In this document: piece after piece, positions 1 to 6,821 of the stretch
Layout of the letters: each line of letters opens with the position of its first letter
How positions within the stretch are numbered: the stretch's first letter is position 1
NCBI RefSeq assembly: GCF_000293805.1
Contig: NZ_AMBZ01000001.1
Location: forward strand, 1-64,000
Length of the DNA: 64,000 nt
DNA from: Paenibacillus alvei DSM 29
GTDB lineage: Bacteria > Bacillota > Bacilli > Paenibacillales > Paenibacillaceae
Reading direction: 5' to 3'
Translations under genes and position numbers: made by a program
The notes under the pieces: model-generated
The model's database searches: none
What the model was told of the DNA's origin: nothing
What the model saw: the letters and a program-made list of their open reading frames with translations, nothing else

Positions 1-7
1 GAGCCTC

Positions 8-544
8 CTACTGGATGCTGTATTCAAAATGATTTGTTATTTTCAGCAATTCGCCCTGTAATAGCTCTTGTTCTACGCGTATCGGTAGCACTACAATCAT
101 CCCGTTTGCTAGGAATACTGGACTGTTTTCTGCGTGGAACCCTTGAACTTTTCCGCCATCCGCCAGTGCTGCATAGCCTTCCTGGATTAATGTGAATCTA
201 TCACCAACCATAACTACTCTTTCCAACCTGTCTTCGTATTTCCGCATATACGCTGTGATTTTTCCCTCAGTCTCAGCCGTATCCGATTTTGGTATGCTGC
301 TATGGTCGATATAGGTATAGTCATTTTGATACTCTCCGTATATGATTTTGAGAGTCTGGCCCATTTCTGGCTCACGAAGATACACGCCTAGTAACGTTGA
401 CAGCACATCGAGTGGTAAGTCTTTAAAACTAGCCAAGTAATGTTTGTTGGTTATGTGATGCCCCTGCTCATCTCTTGTCCATAACAACGTTTGTTTAGCA
501 TCTCGCTTGATCTGCTGACATAACTTCTTTGTATTTACTGACAT
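8..544 (-). CDS. Uncharacterised phage protein (178 aa)
   Basis: I do not recognise this protein. It is a complete 178-residue soluble protein with no signal peptide or membrane segment. It is the last complete minus-strand gene before the left edge, and its start overlaps the end of the ArpU-like gene by about 10 bases, so the two are probably translationally coupled. It lies at the boundary where late phage genes usually begin. No catalytic motif is evident. That it is a gene is well supported by length and operon fit; its function is unknown. Confidence 0.7.
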   Translation of the reverse strand: MSVNTKKLCQQIKRDAKQTLLWTRDEQGHHITNKHYLASFKDLPLDVLSTLLGVYLREPEMGQTLKIIYGEYQNDYTYIDHSSIPKSDTAETEGKITAYMRKYEDRLERVVMVGDRFTLIQEGYAALADGGKVQGFHAENSPVFLANGMIVVLPIRVEQELLQGELLKITNHFEYSIQ

Positions 545-876
545 GTCCGTTCCCCCTCATAGATTCCTAGCTCCTTAAATGCTAGAAGTAGTTTTGAAAA
601 TGCCGAACTCCTGATCTTTGCGTATGTCACCGCGCTTGTTGGTGGGTCAAATTCAAATGAATAGACTTGCATATCCGTTACTCTATCGCGCTTCATGTAC
701 CTTTCACGGATAAGTAGCTGCTCGTCCGGATCTAAGCCTGTAACGATGTCATCAATTGTTCTGCATATATGTGCTTCTACTGGAACCTCTGGTAGATTGA
801 GTTTGTTTAAAATGTTGAATTTTCGGTATCTGATAAAGACATGTTCGATTGCTGCTTTGACCTCTTTATTGGTCAT
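535..876 (-). CDS. ArpU-like phage late-gene transcription regulator
   Basis: This 113-residue protein resembles the ArpU/RinA-type regulators that switch on late phage genes. Known family features visible here are an N-terminal helical part followed by a sigma-70 region-4-like stretch: LIRERYMKRDRVTD, then a serine/tyrosine-containing recognition part and a final AFKELGIYE helix. It sits at the downstream end of the early operon, as ArpU genes normally do, and has a ribosome site (AAGGTGG) a few bases before the ATG. It is somewhat shorter than typical ArpU (about 130-150 aa). The family call is by pattern only. Confidence 0.6.
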   Translation of the reverse strand: MTNKEVKAAIEHVFIRYRKFNILNKLNLPEVPVEAHICRTIDDIVTGLDPDEQLLIRERYMKRDRVTDMQVYSFEFDPPTSAVTYAKIRSSAFSKLLLAFKELGIYEGERTCQ

Positions 877-958
877 AAAACCACCTTTTCACGTACATAT
901 GTTCGGTTTAGGTCATGTAAAGTGTCGCTCCAGTAGTGCATATACTGGTTTCAGTTGC

Positions 959-1135
959 TTATGCTCGTTTGCATTGCAGACCTTTTCTTGATCTGCTCTT
1001 TGCGACAATGTTATCTGGGTCTGTTACATAGACCACTCCGTATTCTCTACCGTCTTCGTGAATGCTGTATCTATGGAGTCTTGTGCGTTCTTCCGTCGTT
1101 AGGTTCTTGTCCTTCTGGGAATCGAAACGCTTCAT
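959..1135 (-). CDS. Small phage protein (58 aa)
   Basis: A 58-codon ORF starts at an ATG five bases after a perfect AGGAGG ribosome site and begins ten bases after the rusA stop codon, which strongly suggests it is real. The product is basic and hydrophilic (starts MKRFDSQKDKN, ends RSRKGLQCKRA). It has no recognised domain. It lies between rusA and the ArpU-like gene. Function unknown. Confidence 0.55.
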   Translation of the reverse strand: MKRFDSQKDKNLTTEERTRLHRYSIHEDGREYGVVYVTDPDNIVAKSRSRKGLQCKRA

Positions 1136-1144
1136 ATTGACCTC

Positions 1145-1558
1145 CTAAACAGCTTTATTGATCGATATTTCAATGCGCGGCTTGCTGCTGTATCGCTTTT
1201 TCATTGAGACATCCGTCACGCAACTATCGTCACGCCATATAACGCCGTTTAGCGCGTCTTTCACGGCTTTCAGATAGTTGTCTATGTCTGGCTTGGTGAC
1301 CGGAAGCAAACGACCTTCCTCGGCTTCTACGGCCTTCTTTTTGCTGAAGCTCTTGGGCATCTGTCTGTAAAATGTCACTTCCAGCCGCAATGGTTCTGTT
1401 ATTAACTCATCCGGTGCATGCTCACTCGCTGCCAACTTCACATAATCCTTGAAGTCTCGGGACTTCTTTGGGTCATATGCCCTTGGAAATCCGCCTGCCG
1501 TTGAAAACTTAGGTCGTCCTTGCGCGACTGGGTCACCGTATATCGTAAATTCAATCAC
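1145..1558 (-). CDS. rusA: RusA-family Holliday junction resolvase
   Basis: RusA is a small Mg-dependent endonuclease that resolves Holliday junctions during phage recombination and replication. The 137-residue length is typical. The start MIEFTIYGDPVAQGRPKF matches the family's N-terminal strand and GxPxxxxRPR-like motif, and the KPDIDNYLKAVKDALNGVIW block followed by DDS carries the conserved acidic residues that bind the metal. The start is GTG at 1558, ten bases after a GGAGG. It sits downstream of the replication genes, the usual place in phages of Gram-positive bacteria. Confident family call. Confidence 0.9.
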   Translation of the reverse strand: MIEFTIYGDPVAQGRPKFSTAGGFPRAYDPKKSRDFKDYVKLAASEHAPDELITEPLRLEVTFYRQMPKSFSKKKAVEAEEGRLLPVTKPDIDNYLKAVKDALNGVIWRDDSCVTDVSMKKRYSSKPRIEISINKAV

Positions 1559-1646
1559 GTTGCTAACGCCTCCTATTTTCGTTTCTGAGATCGTTTATTG
1601 TTCGGATGATCGAATGTATTAATCTTTCCTTAGAATCGGAATTTGC

Positions 1647-1853
1647 CTATGTTCCGTTCGCCTGACGCGCTATTTTTGTCATTAGCTCATCGAAACGTTG
1701 ACGGAAGTACTCTTCCTGTTTGCTTTTCGGGACATTAAACTGTGTTGCCTCTTTGAACATCCTTCTCGTTATGTCATCAGCTCTTTTCAATGCTTCTTCG
1801 AGATGATAGTCCCAGCTCTCCCATATTTCTTCTAGCGTTGTTTCTTTTCCCAT
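1647..1853 (-). CDS. Uncharacterised small phage protein (68 aa)
   Basis: A 68-residue acidic, helix-rich protein (LEEIWESWDYHLEEALKRAD near the start) whose start overlaps the end of the upstream Cys-containing gene by about 22 bases. No domain is recognised. After its TAG stop the same frame stays open to about 1560 and still looks protein-like, which is noted as a separate observation. Coding status is supported by the overlapping operon layout; function unknown. Confidence 0.55.
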   Translation of the reverse strand: MGKETTLEEIWESWDYHLEEALKRADDITRRMFKEATQFNVPKSKQEEYFRQRFDELMTKIARQANGT

Positions 1854-2035
1854 GGCGTTAGGTGACGGATGGATTCATATGTCACACGCTCCGCCGATGT
1901 GATTCGCTGGGCGTAGTAGCGTACAAACTCTGTCCGTATCTCCTTTCGATGGTCGCTGCAAACGGGGACGAGTGCCCATGTCTTAGTCGCTATCTTCTTA
2001 CAATCCGGTACTCGGCATATCATCGTATTCCCCAT
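1832..2035 (-). CDS. Small phage protein with a Cys/His pattern (67 aa)
   Basis: A 67-residue protein with C-x4-C near the N-terminus and C-x2-H about 15 residues later (VPVCSDHRKE), which could form one small zinc-binding site. The start overlaps the end of the 51-aa gene by 38 bases in another frame. No family is recognised. The zinc idea is an inference from residue spacing only. Confidence 0.5.
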   Translation of the reverse strand: MGNTMICRVPDCKKIATKTWALVPVCSDHRKEIRTEFVRYYAQRITSAERVTYESIRHLTPWEKKQR

Positions 2036-2153
2036 CCTTTCTGATGCGGTTCCATATTTCCTTGGAAGCTTGCTGCTTGTCTTCTTCAGTTGCCTGCTGG
2101 TCTTGTATCACCATGCATAATTGCAATGTTGTGGCTTCTGCAAAGTTAATCAT
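1998..2153 (-). CDS. Small phage protein (51 aa)
   Basis: A 51-codon ORF starts with an ATG that overlaps the stop of the preceding gene as ATGA (TGA at 2150-2152, ATG at 2151-2153), the classic arrangement for coupled translation. A G-rich ribosome site (GGGGGTG) precedes it. The product is helical and polar, rich in Gln, Glu and Lys in the middle (IQDQQATEEDKQQ). Function unknown. Confidence 0.5.
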   Translation of the reverse strand: MINFAEATTLQLCMVIQDQQATEEDKQQASKEIWNRIRKDGEYDDMPSTGL

Positions 2154-2356
2154 TTTGAATGCACCCCCGGCACAATGATTTTTGAGTGCTTCCCGTTGTA
2201 CGTTTTGTATGGCCCGATCTTTTCCATCCTTGCCCGTTCTTCATCGGTCATCTGTCGCTTTGTGACTTCACTAGGCTTTCGAGCTGCATCTTCTGCTGCT
2301 ATATCGCGCCGTGGTACCGCTCTTACTCCACTGCTTTTATAACCGCTATCCATCAT
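2150..2356 (-). CDS. Uncharacterised small phage protein (68 aa)
   Basis: A 68-residue charged protein (RRDIAAEDAARKPSEVTK, then MTDEERARMEKIGPYKTYNGK). It starts immediately after the stop of the small zinc-ribbon gene and ends in a 4-base ATGA overlap with the next gene. No domain is recognised; the C-terminal half resembles the small basic proteins often found between phage replication genes. Confidence 0.5.
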   Translation of the reverse strand: MMDSGYKSSGVRAVPRRDIAAEDAARKPSEVTKRQMTDEERARMEKIGPYKTYNGKHSKIIVPGVHSK

Positions 2357-2482
2357 CTATCTCGCCCCCGGATGGTCGTCCTCTGCCGCCTCCTGACTGC
2401 AGCATGGGCACGGCCCTATTTTTAAATAGCCTTTAACCAACTGATACATTACTTTCGTTCCTTCGCAAACTTCGCATTTCAT
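2357..2482 (-). CDS. Tiny zinc-ribbon-like phage protein (41 aa)
   Basis: A 41-codon ORF fills the gap between the helicase-loader gene and the next small gene exactly, ending one base before the next ATG. It begins MKCEVCEG and later has PCPCC, so two cysteine knuckles about 20 residues apart could bind one zinc ion, as in many tiny phage zinc ribbons. The ribosome site (GAGGGAG) is fair. The fold is inferred from the cysteine spacing. Confidence 0.5.
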   Translation of the reverse strand: MKCEVCEGTKVMYQLVKGYLKIGPCPCCSQEAAEDDHPGAR

Positions 2483-2496
2483 GGATTACGTCTCCC

Positions 2497-3315
2497 TCAA
2501 AACCTCTTGTTTTTTATCCGATAGTCTTCACCCTCGAATTTCAAAGGTTTTGTATTCGCCATCATGCGAGAAAAGTTTCGCGGCCCAACTTTACGCCGCA
2601 AGTCCTCAGATGTGAGGTTAGTAGTGTACAAGGTATGCCGCCCACTCCTGCCGTCGATAATCTCGAACAGCTTTTCTGTTGCCCAACTATCGCCTTCTTC
2701 TTCCCTGCGCACTTTCTCGGCGCCTATATCATCCAGAGCTAGAAAGTCAACTTTCGATAACACATCTAGCAATTCAGCTTCCGTGTAATCCGAATCATCG
2801 TGATATGTGCTTTTGATGATCGTTAGTAGTTTGGGCACTGAGATAAACACGGCTACCAATCCTTTTTCTCGCAGCTCCTTACAGACCGAATACGCCAGGT
2901 GAGACTTGCCAAGCCCATACATGCCGGAAAAAAGAAGGTTTATAGGTTTGTCGAGTGAAAACTCTTGAACGTATTTATACGCGGTGCTATAGGCATGTTC
3001 TAAATTAGGACTCAGGCGTTCATAATTTTCAAAGCATGCATTTTCTAACTCGGGATTAACCGTACTGTATCGATTAATCATGTATTCGATCTGTAATTCC
3101 TGATGTCTCAACTTCGCTTCTCGGGCCTGTTCATATTCCCAACACTTGCAACCTCGTTTTCCCCTTGTGATCTTTCCTTTGTTTGGTCCGCCGATAATTG
3201 GGGCTTCGATCACGACAACCTCATTACCACAACCGGAACAAATATATCGTTCAACCTCAGAAACCGAAGTCAATCCCGGCATAAGTGTCTTTAATACGTT
3301 CCCCAGTGGCTGCAC
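2497..3315 (-). CDS. DnaC/DnaI-type helicase loader (AAA+ ATPase)
   Basis: This 272-residue AAA+ ATPase should load the replicative helicase onto the phage origin. Visible features are an N-terminal cysteine cluster (CSGCG near residue 27, CKC near 57) like the zinc domain of DnaI, a Walker A motif FSGMYGLGKSH near residue 130, Walker B VDFLALDDIGAEK near 190, and a C-terminal arginine-finger-type segment (GPRNFSRM). It overlaps the 3' end of the replication initiator gene by 59 bases, the normal partner order in phages of Bacillales. Confident call of the family; the exact helicase partner is inferred. Confidence 0.85.
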   Translation of the reverse strand: MQPLGNVLKTLMPGLTSVSEVERYICSGCGNEVVVIEAPIIGGPNKGKITRGKRGCKCWEYEQAREAKLRHQELQIEYMINRYSTVNPELENACFENYERLSPNLEHAYSTAYKYVQEFSLDKPINLLFSGMYGLGKSHLAYSVCKELREKGLVAVFISVPKLLTIIKSTYHDDSDYTEAELLDVLSKVDFLALDDIGAEKVRREEEGDSWATEKLFEIIDGRSGRHTLYTTNLTSEDLRRKVGPRNFSRMMANTKPLKFEGEDYRIKNKRF

Positions 3316-4093
3316 TCTTTCTACCTCCTTTGTCCTTTAATTCGTATACACTTTGCCAACCGTGCAAAATTGACTGCTCCAAGATTGCTATTTTATCTTC
3401 ATCGTTTGATGCAAGCTTATCCAACTTGTTTAAAAGCAACACAACCGCTTTGTCAGTCATTGGTTTTTTGATCTTCTTACGGAACTCGATGAATGATTCC
3501 AATGATTCTAACAATCTAGGATTTGAGGTGTAACCCTCAAATGCGGTCTTATATTCTTTCTTTTCTTTCTTGTCTTTCTTACTTCTTTCTTTACTTTCTT
3601 TGTTATTGGTTGGCTGCTGGTTAGCTGCTGGTTGGCTGCTGGTTGCTCGTTGGTTATGTTGTTGGTTGCTGTCATGGTTGTTCTGCTGGTTGACCAACCC
3701 CACTTTTGCTTGTAGTGGCGCTGATTCTTGTTGGTTGCCTTGCTGGTTAATCTCTTGGTTATCCTGCTGGTTGAATTTTTCATAGTTTTTAATTCGATAA
3801 AGCGTAAATCGTGGATATTTTTGAACAAGCTCGATCATGCCATCTTTAATCATCTTTTGAATAAGTGTCTTTAAGCGTTGCTCACTAATGCCTAACCTTT
3901 TGCTCCATTTAGGTCGGCCGAAGATGAATTCTCCTCGGCCAACCTCAATAAGTTGGTCGCCTACTAATTCCATGGATGATTCGTCCCAATACCTAGCCCT
4001 AACCAGCATTTCGACCCAGACTTTTAGGTACTCGGCGTCCTTGTAAATCCAATGATCTATAATCTCTCGATGGAGTTTAATCCACCCGTCCAT
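3257..4093 (-). CDS. Phage replication initiator (replisome organiser, DnaD-like)
   Basis: The N-terminal 110 residues (GWIKLHREIIDHWIYKD, then GEFIFGRPKWSKRLGISEQRLKTLI) form the winged-helix domain typical of phage replisome organisers that bind the origin. A middle section of about 60 residues is an Asn/Gln-rich low-complexity linker with repeated NQQ. A C-terminal helical domain (about 205-275) resembles the DnaD-type tail that contacts the helicase loader. I chose the ATG at 4093, which lies just after AGGTGG, over a GTG three codons upstream. It overlaps the helicase-loader gene downstream. The linker DNA carries iteron-like repeats and may be the phage origin. Confidence 0.8.
   Translation of the reverse strand: MDGWIKLHREIIDHWIYKDAEYLKVWVEMLVRARYWDESSMELVGDQLIEVGRGEFIFGRPKWSKRLGISEQRLKTLIQKMIKDGMIELVQKYPRFTLYRIKNYEKFNQQDNQEINQQGNQQESAPLQAKVGLVNQQNNHDSNQQHNQRATSSQPAANQQPTNNKESKERSKKDKKEKKEYKTAFEGYTSNPRLLESLESFIEFRKKIKKPMTDKAVVLLLNKLDKLASNDEDKIAILEQSILHGWQSVYELKDKGGRKSAATGERIKDTYAGIDFGF
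3615..3772 (+). repeat. Six TGCTGGTT repeats inside the initiator gene (possible phage origin)
   Basis: The octamer TGCTGGTT occurs at 3615, 3626, 3637, 3684, 3741 and 3765. The first three are exactly 11 bases apart, about one helical turn. On the coding strand they encode the NQQ repeats of the linker. Phage origins often lie inside the initiator gene, so these may be initiator-binding iterons; equally they may just reflect low-complexity coding sequence. Confidence 0.4.
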
Positions 4094-4102
4094 ACCACCC
4101 AC

Positions 4103-4438
4103 CTACTTGCTTTTTAATGCTGTGTTTATCACTCTTGCAACCATTCGTCGGAAGCGTATGCCCTCGGGCTTCTCGTCCATCCAGTCATGACAATCTGTGC
4201 AAAGGTGGAGCAAGTCCGTAACTTTTGTCTTCCATTCCAAATGCTTGCGGCCCGTGAGATGCGCTCGTTCTATTGCCCTTTTCTTGCCGCACAACTCACA
4301 GATGCCCTGCGATCTATCTTTCAATTCCGCATCCACAGACGGGCTTATATCGCCCTTCTGCTTTTGCGTCTCCTTTATACGCTTGCTCTTTAGTTGCGCT
4401 TCTTTTGAATAAGGCCGAAACGGTAACGTCAAGATCAT
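4103..4438 (-). CDS. HNH endonuclease-like protein
   Basis: A 111-residue protein with an HNH zinc-finger nuclease signature: GICELCGKKRAIERAHLTGR gives the first CxxC and the histidine, and LLHLCTDCHDWMDEKPEG gives the second CxxC with the final His. Short HNH proteins of this kind occur among phage replication and recombination genes and in packaging modules. An AGGAGG lies just upstream of the ATG at 4438, and the gene ends next to the initiator gene. Its biological substrate is not evident. Confidence 0.75.
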   Translation of the reverse strand: MILTLPFRPYSKEAQLKSKRIKETQKQKGDISPSVDAELKDRSQGICELCGKKRAIERAHLTGRKHLEWKTKVTDLLHLCTDCHDWMDEKPEGIRFRRMVARVINTALKSK

Positions 4439-4450
4439 TCCGCCTCCTTA

Positions 4451-5271
4451 TCAGTAAAGACTTAGCTCCGAAAAATGCTTGATTTGCTTTATCACCTTCG
4501 TTGCTCGGCAATACTCGCATTTCTCACAACGATTGGGTTCTACTCGTCCTGACTTAACAGCCTTTACTCGTTCAATGTTGTTTTGCACAATCTGCAGACT
4601 GGCTGCTATAACTTCATAATCGAAATAGATAATTTCATGGTCTGGTGGATCTTGTTTAGTTACTACTACCATGTGTGGCAGCAACCAAATATCATTGCCT
4701 GTCGCCCGTTTTTCTATCTCAGCGTAAACAGCCATTTGAATCGTGTACCCATAGTGCTCTAAGAAATTCTCATAAGCTTGAACATCCTTGTTCCACCATT
4801 TCCCGTCCATTTCTTTGATGGCTTTTAAATCCGTGAAAATCCCAATGTCCGGATTGTAGCTGTCTAACATCACTTTCCAAGGTATGCCGAACAGTTCAGC
4901 AGTCATAATGACTTCTTTTTTCCTGCTAGTTTCTCCATAACAAGAGGGTCGTTCTCCAGAACTTCGATCATCCTGTTACAGTATTTATAGTTAGCCTTGA
5001 GTTGTCCTTTTGTGGGGCCTTGGCTGCTGTATAAATGAGGGTTATCGGCTTTGAATTCCTCTAAAGTCCCCTCATTCCACGCATGTACATAGTGCCCCTC
5101 GTCAAAAGCCTCTTTTTTAGACTCGACAAACTCGCCCTTGATCTTAGCCATTGCTTGAGCTTCACAGCCCCCATACGAGGGAAGGAAGCTCTTAAATTGG
5201 CTTACTGACATGTACTGTAGGTTGGCTTCAAGGCTGTAATAGTTCTCCTTAGTTAACTCCATCAGGATCAC
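4451..5271 (-). CDS. PD-(D/E)XK exonuclease of the RecE/DUF3799 type, broken by one frameshift
   Basis: Two abutting frames (4903-5271 and 4451-4906) read as one protein of about 270 aa. The first half has YMSVSQFKSFLPSYGGCEA and the second LDSYNPDIGIFTDLKAIKE, which carries the metal-binding D and D-x-K, plus a late cysteine group (CEKCEYC) that may bind an iron-sulfur cluster. Such nucleases pair with a single-strand annealing protein; here ERF is the next gene upstream. Joining needs one extra A in the six-A run at 4916-4921, giving KKE across the junction. The run reads A AAA AAG in frame, so -1 frameshifting or coupled reinitiation at the ATGA overlap could also make both halves, but an indel error is likelier. 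Confidence 0.7.
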
Positions 5272-5895
5272 CCATTTTCGCTTCTAGCATCGTCAGGAAT
5301 TCTTCTGCTGCTTCTTCGCTCAACTGAGCCAAACCAGAGCCATAAATGGTTTTGCATTGATGTTCTAGTAAATTGATTTTCAGCCCGAGTTTCATCCATG
5401 TTTCTCTTATTTTGACCTGTATTTCTTTGGATGCCTTTTGCTCGAATTTCTTCTGGAATGTATCCGGATCGTCTTTATCAGTCGGTATATTGAAGAATTT
5501 TAAAATGAAATATTTCTCGCCATAGGTTAACGCCTTCCCTACTCCCTTTTCTCCAGCAATGTCCACTCCTTGTGAATACCATGGACATTCAACTGTCTCG
5601 GATGGATTATCAGCATTAACCCATGTCATTGATAGCGTTAATTCGGTGAAATATGTTGTTGTCTTTTTTGGCTTTTCTTTTTCGATAAATTCTACCGTTT
5701 CGGTATGGAGTGACTTGTCCAGAATTTTTGGAACCAAAATCAAACCCATTTCATTGATTTTGTCCCTTACAGACGCTAATACTTGAGCACTTCCGGTATA
5801 TTTGTATTGCAGTGATGACTCTTCTTTTTTAGATAAGAAACAGACTTCCTTACCTCCAGTAATTTCTGATAAATATTCAGCTTCTCAGCGGCCAA
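5249..5895 (-). CDS. ERF-family single-strand annealing protein, broken by one frameshift
   Basis: ERF proteins anneal single strands for phage recombination and circularisation. The core is clear: DIAGEKGVGKALTYGEKYF followed by FNIPTDKDDPD, the family hallmark. The usual ERF N-terminus (AAEKLNIYQKLLEVRKSVSY) lies in another frame, beginning with TTG at 5895 after GGGAGG. The frames join if one A is added to the six-A run at 5825-5830, giving LKKEES. The restored protein is about 215 aa, normal for ERF. The in-frame A AAA AAG is a slippery heptamer, but four other homopolymer breaks in the window favour a sequence error. It overlaps the nuclease gene by about 23 bases. Confidence 0.8.
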
Positions 5896-5934
5896 CTTTA
5901 CAACCTCCCAAAAAGTGTGTTATTGTGTCCGTAA

Positions 5935-6135
5935 CTAATTTTGTTGATCTGTTGAATTGGTCGCGGCCCCCACCGCGGCCATTTCGTTTTCTGCCTGCTG
6001 CAACAACATGATTACTTCCGCTAAATCGTGGCGTAGAAACACGGCAATATCTATGAGTGCTGCAGGAATCGAAACGTTTGTCGTATCATTTTGTAACTGC
6101 TCCAATTTGTCGATTGCTTTCCTGATTTCTTCCAA
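5935..6135 (-). CDS. Uncharacterised small phage protein (66 aa)
   Basis: A 66-residue protein starting at TTG 6135 behind a G-rich ribosome site, predicted to be largely helical (IRKAIDKLEQLQND, then DLAEVIMLLQQAENEM). It overlaps the zinc-ribbon gene upstream by 50 bases and ends 40 bases before erf. No domain is recognised. Small helical proteins here are common in the recombination modules of phages of Gram-positive bacteria. Confidence 0.45.
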   Translation of the reverse strand: MEEIRKAIDKLEQLQNDTTNVSIPAALIDIAVFLRHDLAEVIMLLQQAENEMAAVGAATNSTDQQN

Positions 6136-6280
6136 GCTCTCGCCCCCAATCCATTGGTTTACGAACCATGATATAGACCGAACATTCGATAGCTTCTTTC
6201 ATACATGCCTCGCAATGCGGTTGCTCGTCCTCATACACCAAATACTCTGCCGTACGCCCGCATCCACATTTCGGCCTCAT
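6086..6280 (-). CDS. Small zinc-ribbon-like phage protein (64 aa)
   Basis: The first 30 residues carry C-x-C (KCGCGR) and C-x2-C (HCEACMK), enough for one zinc site. The rest is basic and polar. The start is an ATG that overlaps the preceding stop as ATGA at 6277-6280. No family is recognised; zinc binding is inferred from the cysteines. Confidence 0.5.
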   Translation of the reverse strand: MRPKCGCGRTAEYLVYEDEQPHCEACMKEAIECSVYIMVRKPMDWGRELGRNQESNRQIGAVTK

Positions 6281-6441
6281 CTTCCTACACCACCATCAAA
6301 TCCATACTTTCGTCCGATCTCATCCATTTGGGCACTCAATTGCTGTCTTATTTCAGGACTCGGTTCTTCAATAAAGCGATTGTATAATGGCATGTATTCA
6401 TCAAAAGCTCGTTCAATTTGTGCCCGTTGTTGTATGGTCAC
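6277..6441 (-). CDS. Small phage protein (54 aa)
   Basis: A 54-codon ORF starts at GTG 6441, preceded by GGGAGG and overlapping the previous stop as GTGA. It ends in an ATGA overlap with the zinc-ribbon gene. The product is acidic and helical (RAQIERAFDEYMPLYNRF). The two 4-base overlaps and the ribosome site are the evidence that it is translated. Function unknown. Confidence 0.5.
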   Translation of the reverse strand: MTIQQRAQIERAFDEYMPLYNRFIEEPSPEIRQQLSAQMDEIGRKYGFDGGVGR

Positions 6442-6545
6442 GCTCTCGCCTCCCACATTTTCTCTGTCAGGTACACCATATATTCCAACGCTGACATTTT
6501 CTCTCCACTAGTCAATGAACGCCAAGATTTAACCTTGATAATCAT
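6438..6545 (-). CDS. Tiny phage protein (35 aa)
   Basis: A 35-codon ORF is bounded by 4-base overlaps on both sides (ATGA with the upstream gene at 6542-6545 and GTGA with the downstream gene at 6438-6441). The sequence is MIIKVKSWRSLTSGEKM and so on. Its size alone would not support it; the double overlap does. Function unknown. Confidence 0.4.
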   Translation of the reverse strand: MIIKVKSWRSLTSGEKMSALEYMVYLTEKMWEARA

Positions 6546-6739
6546 GCTTGCACCCCCACATCTCCGCGTTTTCTATGTCCTACTGCCAGCAGCTTGTCCA
6601 ATCTTACCAATGCCTTTTTCCACTGATCCGTGACCGAATCTTTCAAGTTGACCCAATACTCCGAATGGCTTACGAGAGTCGCTACAGTTACACCAAGCAA
6701 GCTTACGACTGTCTTTTTGCTCACACTTCGTTTACTCAT
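6542..6739 (-). CDS. Small phage protein with a hydrophobic N-terminal segment (65 aa)
   Basis: A 65-residue basic protein (starts MSKRSVSKKTVVSLLGVTVA) with a short hydrophobic stretch at residues 10-23 that might be a weak membrane segment. It is the first gene of the block lying left of the plus-strand gene at 6822. Function unknown. Confidence 0.45.
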   Translation of the reverse strand: MSKRSVSKKTVVSLLGVTVATLVSHSEYWVNLKDSVTDQWKKALVRLDKLLAVGHRKRGDVGVQA

Positions 6740-6821
6740 TTGTCATCCACCTTTCCTATATTTGGCTTTAATATAGTTTCTCTTCCCTATACAATAGAGT
6801 TGTCCAGACACCATTGAAGGG

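Noticed and set aside
3600-3780. CRISPR-like repeats
   Set aside because: The repeats are 8 bases, irregular and lie within a coding linker; no spacers or cas genes. No CRISPR array was seen anywhere in the window.
3570-3785. A plus-strand Leu/Trp-rich frame that looks like a membrane peptide
   Set aside because: It is the antisense of the Asn/Gln-repeat linker of the initiator gene; the repeats produce the apparent hydrophobic pattern.
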